Made by a program: the position numbers and the translations under genes. This document shows, piece by piece, positions 58,147 to 64,000 of a stretch of 64,000 nt of DNA (within the stretch, counting starts at the first letter, position 1; every line of letters starts with the position of its first letter). Source of the stretch: Actinomadura rupiterrae (lineage in GTDB: Bacteria; Actinomycetota; Actinomycetes; Streptosporangiales; Streptosporangiaceae); assembly GCF_024172125.1 (NCBI RefSeq), contig NZ_JAMZEA010000004.1:248001-312000 (forward strand). Reading direction: 5' to 3'. The notes under the pieces are model-generated. The model searched no databases, was not told the origin of the DNA, and saw only the letters and a program-made list of their open reading frames with translations.

Positions 58147-59046
58147 ATGCAAGAGGTCAAGAAATGGACCGTCTGCGAGGCATGCGTCCGCCTCCGGCTC
58201 ACCACGAACCCTGAGTATGATGAAGAGACTCCGGACGGGGAGCAGCTGGCCTACTGCGAGGCGTTTCCGGACGGGATTCCCGTCGATATCTATCCGGACG
58301 GATTCGATCACCGATCCCCTTACCCCGGCGACCGGGGCATCGGCTTCTCGCCGGCCCCGGATAGTCGCCACCTTCTAGAGGTGTACGAGCGCCGCGTACC
58401 CCAGAGCGTACGCAATCGCGATGTCTCGGAGAGTTCACGCGAGTACCGGAACACCCTTCGACGCTCCTGGCAGAGAAGGCTTCAGGTCATCACGGATATC
58501 GTCGATGCCGACTTGACGGTTCCCAAACGCAGCGACGGCGGATTCGCATACGTCCAGTCCGGGGACACCCGATGGATCTGGGCCTCCACCTCTGGCAGGA
58601 CGTCAAACGACTGGGCGCTCACGGCTCAAGTCGCCGGCTGGGAGAGCGTCAGCGTCGACGATCTCTCACAGCTGCCGACCGAAACCGAGGATCTCGTCCT
58701 GTGGGTGGACGAGACCGGCCCTCTCCTGCCATTGCGCGACCTCGATCTCACCAGCATCAGCATCCTCCGAACCATCGTGAGGGGCGATACCGAGAAGCTT
58801 CCGGCGTTCATCCACGCGGGTTCCAAGAGTCAAGCCCCTCTCTACCTGTCGAAGTCTCCTCATGAGGAGCCAGAGAGTAGGAGTAAGCCAATCCTGGCGT
58901 TCAGCTCGGTCCTATCTCTGAAGCTGAGGCTCGGGGACGTGCCATGGAAGGCCGTTGCGAGTGGAGACATCGGAAGCAAGATGGATGACACCGGCCGGGT
59001 CCTTGTTGTCGACGATGGCCAGCCGCACACCGTGCGACTGGGATAA
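58147..59046 (+). CDS. candidate immunity / partner of the ESX toxin
   Basis: 299 aa, ATG at 58147 five bases after a GGGGAGG site that sits inside the toxin's last codons; a GTG at 58141 is possible but would overlap the ribosome site. An N-terminal Cys pair (CEACVRLRLTT, then AYCEAF) and an alternating beta-rich body (TEDLVLWVDETGPLLPLRDL; KLRLGDVPWKAVASG). No signal peptide. Position directly after the toxin, coupled start, and lower GC than neighbours suggest an immunity or chaperone role. I recognise no family. Confidence 0.55.
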   Translation: MQEVKKWTVCEACVRLRLTTNPEYDEETPDGEQLAYCEAFPDGIPVDIYPDGFDHRSPYPGDRGIGFSPAPDSRHLLEVYERRVPQSVRNRDVSESSREYRNTLRRSWQRRLQVITDIVDADLTVPKRSDGGFAYVQSGDTRWIWASTSGRTSNDWALTAQVAGWESVSVDDLSQLPTETEDLVLWVDETGPLLPLRDLDLTSISILRTIVRGDTEKLPAFIHAGSKSQAPLYLSKSPHEEPESRSKPILAFSSVLSLKLRLGDVPWKAVASGDIGSKMDDTGRVLVVDDGQPHTVRLG

Positions 59047-59351
59047 GACAGGGACAACTTCCCGCTAAATACCCCCACAGGAACACCAAATAGCACATCC
59101 GTCCAGTCCCGGTCCCGGTAGCCCCATGTTCGATATCCCGTTCAAGACGTAGGTGAGGCGGCCATGCAGGAGAACCCTTCGCATTGTGGGCGAGGCGGTT
59201 TCATTGGGCGGCTCTTTGTCGGGCGGGCCCCTGACGGTCCGCCTCCAGGGCACATGGTCCAGCCTGCTGCCACGTTCCCCTGGCGGCCGGGTGGCTTTGT
59301 TTCTTACGGGCTGTCTGCGGAATTGCCGAGGCGGTCCCTCGGGAGAAGCGG
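59047..59351. other. gap between immunity gene and ESX core
   Basis: No confident gene. A weak 64-codon frame at 59164-59358 (ribosome site GGTGAGGCGG, ATG at 59164) ends at the small gene that follows; its composition is Pro/Arg/Gly-rich and not persuasive. Confidence 0.35.
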
Positions 59352-59504
59352 TTGGTAGCCCTGTTGATCAACTATCTCGTGCTCGCCTTGTCGTTGGGCC
59401 TTCTGGTCGGTGGACTCGGGGCCGTGCTGCCGAAGACCGATCTGGGCGAGATCTTGGCCGGCACGGTCGTCGTGGAGCATCGGCAGTACCCGCTGACCGC
59501 GTGA
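59352..59504 (+). CDS. possible small membrane protein, 50 aa
   Basis: TTG start at 59352 with GGGAG ahead. One hydrophobic span (ALLINYLVLALSLGLLVGGL) followed by a short acidic/basic tail (PKTDLGEILAGTVVVEHRQY). It lies 34 bases before eccC on the same strand. No family recognised. Confidence 0.4.
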   Translation: MVALLINYLVLALSLGLLVGGLGAVLPKTDLGEILAGTVVVEHRQYPLTA

Positions 59505-59538
59505 CCGCGGCTTCAGGGCGTCCAGTGGGGGGTGGGGC

Positions 59539-62500
59539 GTGACGACTCGGGTGGTGCATAGGCCGGCGCGGGTCGTGGTGCCGCTGGGCGAGCCGGAGCG
59601 GCGGAGGATCGAGGCGCCGCCGCAGTTGCCGGAGTCCGGTGGGGCGGGGACGCAACTGTTCGCCGTGCTGCCGATGATCGGCATGATGGTCTCGCTGTCG
59701 ATCATGACGGTGCTGCGGAATCCGGCGTTCATGGCGCTCGGGGCCGTGATGCTGGTCGTCGCGGTGCTGGCGGGCGCGGCGTTGCTGATGTCGCGGCGGG
59801 GGCAGGTGTCGCGGCAGCGGAAGGCCCAGCGTGAGCGATACCTGGAGTACCTGGAGGAGGTCCGCGCGCAGCTCGCGGAGGCTGAGCAGGCTGCGCGGAG
59901 CCAGGCGCGAACGCTCGATCCGCCGCCAGAGGCGCTCTACGACATCGTCCGCGATCCGATGCGTTTGTGGGAGCGTCGGCGGCAGAGTCCCGACTTCCTG
60001 CGGGTGCGCATCGGCACCGGGGAAATGCCTGGGTTTCCCCTGGAGCTCGGTGATCAGCCCAATGCGCTGAGTCCTGCCGACTCGTTCATGTTGGCGGAGG
60101 CGAAGGCGGCGCTGCGCCGGTTCGCAACCGCACCGGACATGCCGCTCGCCGTACCGCTGGACATGGCGGGCAACGTGAGCGTCGTGGGTGCTCGCGAGGA
60201 CGTTCTCGCGGTCATCCGGGCGATACTCGCGCAGCTCACGGCCTTCCACGCGCCCGAGGACGTCGCGGTCGGCGTGGTTCACGCGCCGAATGGCCTGGCC
60301 GACTGGGAATGGGTGAAGTGGTTGCCGCACACTCTGGACCAGGGACGCAGGGACGGCCCGGTGCACGCCCGGCTGATCTCCCCGTCCGCGCATCGGCTCA
60401 GCTGGACGATGGCGGACGAGTTGAAGGAGCGCACCGACTTCGCGACCGAGATCCGGCGCGGCCTCGGCCAGAAGGAGGCGTATCGGCTCCTGCGTCGGCT
60501 GGTGCTGGTGTTCGACTCGCACGGGACGGTCGCGACCGAACTCGTCCGCCCGGACGACACCATCCCACCGGCCGGGCTGGGCGTCACGGTCGTTCACCTG
60601 CTGGCCGACCAGCGGCATGAGCCCGGCGACGTCAGTGTCCGCATCACCGTCCAGGGAACGCGCGTCCTGCTGGAGGACCTGCGGACCGGCGGCCGCTTCG
60701 AGGGCGAACTCGACCAGGTTCCGGCGGCGACGCTGACCGGGCTGGCGCGAATGCTCGCGCCCCTGCGGCTGTCGGCCGAGTCTGTGGAGGAGACCACCCG
60801 CCAGAGCGGCTCGCTGGACATCACCAAGTTGCTGGGCGTGGACGACGCGGAACGACTCCCCTTGCACAAGCTGTGGGCACCGCGTGGCGAGCGTGCGTTC
60901 CTGCGCGTCCCGATCGGTCTCGACGATGGCGGGCAACCGGTCATCCTCGACTTGAAGGAAGCCGCCCAGCTGGGCATGGGACCGCACGGGTTGTGCGTGG
61001 GCGCGACGGGCTCGGGCAAGAGCGAGTTGCTACGGACGCTGGTGTTGTCGCTGGCCGTGACGCACTCGCCCGAGCAGGTCAGCATGGTGCTGGTCGACTA
61101 CAAGGGCGGAGCGACGTTCGCACCGTTCGCTTCGCTGCCCCACGTCGCCGGGGTCATCACCAACCTGGAGGATGACGCGGGGCTGATCGAGCGCGCGTAC
61201 ACGAGCCTGTCCGGCGAGGTGCAGCGGCGCCAGCAGGCACTGCGGGACGCGGGGAACATCGCGAGCATCGGCGACTACAACTACCAGCGCACCCACCATC
61301 GCCCCGACCTGCCGCCATTGCCGCACCTGCTGGTCATCATCGACGAGTTCGGCGAGCTGCTGACGGCACGACCCGATTTCATCGAGCTGTTCCTGTCGAT
61401 CGGACGGATCGGGCGCAGCATCGGCGTCCACCTCCTGCTGTCCAGCCAGCGCATCGAGAGCGGCAAGCTGCGCGGCTTGGAGACGTACCTCTCGTACCGG
61501 ATCGGCTTGCGGACGTTCTCTGAGGAGGAGTCGCGAACCGTCCTGGACACGCGCGATGCCTTCCACCTCCCCGCCCTGCCGGGCTTCGGCTACCTGAAGG
61601 TGGACACCAGCCTCTACCAACGCTTCAAGGGCGGCTTCGTCTCCGGCCCGTATCGGCGTCCGATCGACGAAGAGCCTGATGAAGCCGACCGTCCGTCCGT
61701 TCAGCCCTACCCCGCGTACAGCCTGGCGGACGGTGGCACCGAACCAGTGCTGCGGGCCGAGGGCGCGATGCCCGAACGGAGCGCCGGACCGACTCTGCTG
61801 GACGTGTTCGTCCGCCAACTCGTCGGCAGGCGCGTCCAGAACATCTGGCTGCCCCCGCTTCCCGCCGCCGTCACGCTGGACCGGATCATCGGACCGCCCC
61901 AGGCGGCCGCGGACGGGTTGAAGGCACCCGCCCAGATCCGTCCGATGCACGTTCCTGTCGGCCTGCTGGACGATCCGCGACGGCAGCACCAGTACCGCTG
62001 GGACCTCGACCTGACCGTTTCCGGCGGGCACATCGCCGTGATCGGCGGACCGCAAACCGGCAAGACGACGCTGCTGCGCACGCTGGTGATGTCTCTGGCC
62101 CTGACGCACTCTCCCGAGCAGGTGTCGGTGTACGCCCTGGACCTGGTCGGCGGCGGGCTGCACGCCCTCGCGTCCCTGCCCAACGTCGGAGGTGTCGCCG
62201 GACGTACCGACACCGAGCGGGTCCGCCGGACCGTCGAAGAAGTCCGCGGCATGCTCGAACTCCGCCAGGAGGTCTTCCGCAAGCACGGGATCGACTCGGT
62301 CGCCCGGCTCCGCCGGCTCCACGCCGAGGGGCGCGTCCCCGAACTCCCCTGCGCTGACGTCGTCCTCCTCGTCGACGGGTTCGGCGCGCTGCGCACCGAC
62401 TTCGAGGACATCGACGACGACGTCTCCGACCTGCTCCAGCGTGGCGGCGGCTACGGCATCCACGTGATCGCCGGGATGCTGCGATGGCACGACGTCCGCA

Positions 62501-63483
62501 TCGCGATGCAGTCCAACTTCGGCCAGCGCGTCGAGCTGCGGATCAACGACGCCGCCGACTCGGCGATCGACCGGAAGCTCGCCGAGACCATCTCCGCCCA
62601 GCAGGCCGGACGTGCTCTCACCGACGCCAAACTGTTCGGCCACTCCGCACTGCCCCGCCTCGACTCGCGTTCGGAGGCGTCCGATCTCGGCGAGATCGTG
62701 GAGGCGACGGCGTCCTCCCTGGGGCAGGCGTGGAAGGGCCCCACCGCCCCACCCGTCCGGGTCCTGCCGCACCTGCTGGCCGCCGACGCACTCCCCACGC
62801 TCGCCACCGTCCCGGACGCCGTCCCGATCGGCGTGGACGAACGGACGCTGGAGCCGGTGCTGCTCGACCTGTTCGGCGACGACCAGAACCTCCTCGTCCT
62901 CGGCGACGAAGGCTGCGGCAAGACCAACCTGCTCCACCTGATCGCTGACGGCCTGATCGCCCGCTACTCCGCCGAGGAGCTGGTGTTCGCCGTCATGGAC
63001 CCCCGCAGGACGCTCCACGAAGTGATCCCCGAGCCGTACCTCGGCGGCTACGCCGGCAACCCCCGCCTAGCCGCCGGCCTCGCGAACGCCGTGGCACAGG
63101 AACTCGAAACACGCCTCAGCGGCGAAGCAAAGAACACCCCGCGCGTCGTGGTGCTCGCAGACGACTACGACCTCCTCACCACCGCCGGACAGCAGCCCTT
63201 GGCCCCTTTCCTGCCGCTCGTCCCCAGCGGCCGCGATATCGGCCTCCACTTCGTCATCACCCGCCGCATCGCCGGCGCAAGCCGCGGCCTGTACGAACCC
63301 GTGCTCCAAGCCGTCCGCGAGAGCGGCGCCAGCGCCCTACAGATGTCCGGCGACCGTTCCGAAGGCCAACTCTTCCCACCCCACTACCCCGCCCCCCTAC
63401 CTCCAGGCCGAGCCACATGGCTCCCGCGAGGCGGCCTCACCCACCTCATCCAAACCGCCCACCGAGCCTCCGCAGGAGACTGA
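59539..63483 (+). CDS. eccC: type VII secretion FtsK/SpoIIIE ATPase EccC
   Basis: 1314 aa, GTG at 59539. Two N-terminal TMs (LFAVLPMIGMMVSLSIMTVL and FMALGAVMLVVAVLAGAALL) precede three P-loop ATPase domains: GATGSGKSELLRTLVLSLAV (~495, with Walker B LLVIIDEFGELL), IGGPQTGKTTLLRTLVMS (~838, with DVVLLVDGFG) and LGDEGCGKTNLLHLIADG (~1122, with VVVLADDYDLL). This three-domain layout in one chain is the motor of the ESX channel (EccCa+EccCb fused). The first domain keeps all catalytic motifs; the other two are more divergent, as in other EccC proteins. Secretion substrates bind the last domain. Confidence 0.9.
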   Translation: MTTRVVHRPARVVVPLGEPERRRIEAPPQLPESGGAGTQLFAVLPMIGMMVSLSIMTVLRNPAFMALGAVMLVVAVLAGAALLMSRRGQVSRQRKAQRERYLEYLEEVRAQLAEAEQAARSQARTLDPPPEALYDIVRDPMRLWERRRQSPDFLRVRIGTGEMPGFPLELGDQPNALSPADSFMLAEAKAALRRFATAPDMPLAVPLDMAGNVSVVGAREDVLAVIRAILAQLTAFHAPEDVAVGVVHAPNGLADWEWVKWLPHTLDQGRRDGPVHARLISPSAHRLSWTMADELKERTDFATEIRRGLGQKEAYRLLRRLVLVFDSHGTVATELVRPDDTIPPAGLGVTVVHLLADQRHEPGDVSVRITVQGTRVLLEDLRTGGRFEGELDQVPAATLTGLARMLAPLRLSAESVEETTRQSGSLDITKLLGVDDAERLPLHKLWAPRGERAFLRVPIGLDDGGQPVILDLKEAAQLGMGPHGLCVGATGSGKSELLRTLVLSLAVTHSPEQVSMVLVDYKGGATFAPFASLPHVAGVITNLEDDAGLIERAYTSLSGEVQRRQQALRDAGNIASIGDYNYQRTHHRPDLPPLPHLLVIIDEFGELLTARPDFIELFLSIGRIGRSIGVHLLLSSQRIESGKLRGLETYLSYRIGLRTFSEEESRTVLDTRDAFHLPALPGFGYLKVDTSLYQRFKGGFVSGPYRRPIDEEPDEADRPSVQPYPAYSLADGGTEPVLRAEGAMPERSAGPTLLDVFVRQLVGRRVQNIWLPPLPAAVTLDRIIGPPQAAADGLKAPAQIRPMHVPVGLLDDPRRQHQYRWDLDLTVSGGHIAVIGGPQTGKTTLLRTLVMSLALTHSPEQVSVYALDLVGGGLHALASLPNVGGVAGRTDTERVRRTVEEVRGMLELRQEVFRKHGIDSVARLRRLHAEGRVPELPCADVVLLVDGFGALRTDFEDIDDDVSDLLQRGGGYGIHVIAGMLRWHDVRIAMQSNFGQRVELRINDAADSAIDRKLAETISAQQAGRALTDAKLFGHSALPRLDSRSEASDLGEIVEATASSLGQAWKGPTAPPVRVLPHLLAADALPTLATVPDAVPIGVDERTLEPVLLDLFGDDQNLLVLGDEGCGKTNLLHLIADGLIARYSAEELVFAVMDPRRTLHEVIPEPYLGGYAGNPRLAAGLANAVAQELETRLSGEAKNTPRVVVLADDYDLLTTAGQQPLAPFLPLVPSGRDIGLHFVITRRIAGASRGLYEPVLQAVRESGASALQMSGDRSEGQLFPPHYPAPLPPGRATWLPRGGLTHLIQTAHRASAGD

Positions 63484-63861
63484 TCACCATCCCCCGGCTC
63501 ACACCAGCGCTGACCGCCTGCTGGATCGTCAGCCCGGCGTCCTGCGGAACTGCCCGAGTAACTCGGTCAGCTGCCACCGACGTACAGTCGCTGCTGCACG
63601 GAGACTCCACCGGGAATTCTGGTTCTTCTCCCCGGAGTGCGCCCTGATTTGGCCGGACGTCGCGGACGCGCTCGTCCGCTTGCTTGAGGCATGGTTCCCC
63701 CACACCCGTCACTGTCCTTCGGAGCTCACGTCCCACCGCAGGTTCCTCGCCCCAGCCCCAGCGTTTGGCCCGCAGACAGGGCTGACGTTTGGGCCGCGCT
63801 CTCCAGCGCTTGACGCATCGTCAAAGGATGCCGGGCAGCACGCTGCTGACGAATTGTCGAA
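63484..63861. other. intergenic, possible gene fragment
   Basis: No gene with a start is convincing. One plus-strand frame (about 63600-63720) reads REFWFFSPECALIWPDVADA and LVRLLEAWFPH, which looks like real protein but has no start codon or ribosome site and degenerates afterwards, so it may be a remnant. Confidence 0.35.
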
Positions 63862-64000
63862 CTATGGCTCCGCCGCCCAAAGCGCGCGGTGATATCTTAC
63901 GTACTCCAATTCAATCTTATGCTTGCGATGAATGCGCAGGTCGCCAACGATCTCACCAGTCAGCTTATTTACGACCTGAAGCTCATCCGTCAGATAAATC
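63862..64000 (-). CDS. C-terminal end of an AT-rich minus-strand gene (partial)
   Basis: From the window end, the minus strand reads IYLTDELQVVNKLTGEIVGD, then LRIHRKHKIELEYVRYHRAL, then WAAEP and a stop at 63862-63864. The sequence is alternating strand/charged and clearly AT-richer than its surroundings, like the toxin and immunity ends elsewhere in this window. The start lies outside. No function assigned. Confidence 0.5.
   Translation of the reverse strand, partial: IYLTDELQVVNKLTGEIVGDLRIHRKHKIELEYVRYHRALWAAEP

Noticed and set aside
61030..63018. 662-codon minus-strand open frame within eccC
   Set aside because: Antisense to three P-loop domains; composition typical of a shadow frame.

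Overview
The window is high-GC DNA with short operons, many GTG starts and frequent 4-base ATGA/GTGA overlaps. It carries a type VII (ESX) secretion locus, SUMF1, RHS, NB-ARC and TPR-type proteins and multi-domain HTH regulators. Together these point to a filamentous actinomycete of the Streptosporangiales/Actinomadura kind; that placement is an inference from gene families, since no rRNA or other taxonomic marker is present.

Layout. 1-700: IS5-type transposase fragment fused to a truncated SUMF1-domain gene. 800-12.8 kb (minus strand): a secreted module of lipoprotein, 1275-aa LamG protein, 2364-aa RHS/YD-repeat protein with a HINT domain and an Ntox50-like C-terminal toxin, and a small candidate immunity gene. 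13.5-17.1 kb: a SnoaL-like gene split by a complete three-gene TniA/TniB-type transposon (13627-16935) with 5-bp target duplication. 17.3-27.1 kb: a RiPP-like biosynthetic cluster. A divergent regulator/NAD-oxidoreductase pair faces a long plus-strand operon: NUDIX, radical SAM/SPASM maturase, Cys-rich protein, 2OG-Fe(II) oxygenase, P-loop kinase, Ser/Thr-type kinase, a 52-aa Ser/Asp-rich candidate precursor peptide followed by a strong hairpin, a HExxH-type peptide-modification protein and an SxxK serine hydrolase. 27.1-33 kb: remains of an integrative element (LuxR-type and sigma-like regulators, DUF2637 membrane protein, large serine recombinase). 34.5-35.6 kb: an IS5-family element inserted in a small Thr/Glu-rich gene with a 3-bp duplication. 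36-49 kb: regulators and accessory genes, including an operon of four small, apparently related proteins feeding into an NB-ARC/TPR ATPase, a methyltransferase-like remnant, a MerR/SCP2 pair and a TetR/hydrolase pair. 49.5-63.5 kb: the ESX locus, with a divergently encoded 823-aa substrate ending in a HEFGH metallopeptidase-like domain and its likely immunity partner. The window ends inside an AT-rich minus-strand gene.

How it works together. The most interesting unit is 19744-27093. All its genes point the same way, most overlap by 4 bases, and they combine at least five different peptide- or small-molecule-tailoring chemistries around one short peptide gene; I could not match the gene set to a named RiPP class. 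Two polymorphic-toxin systems (RHS and ESX-linked) and three separate transposon scars show the window is a recombination-prone accessory region.
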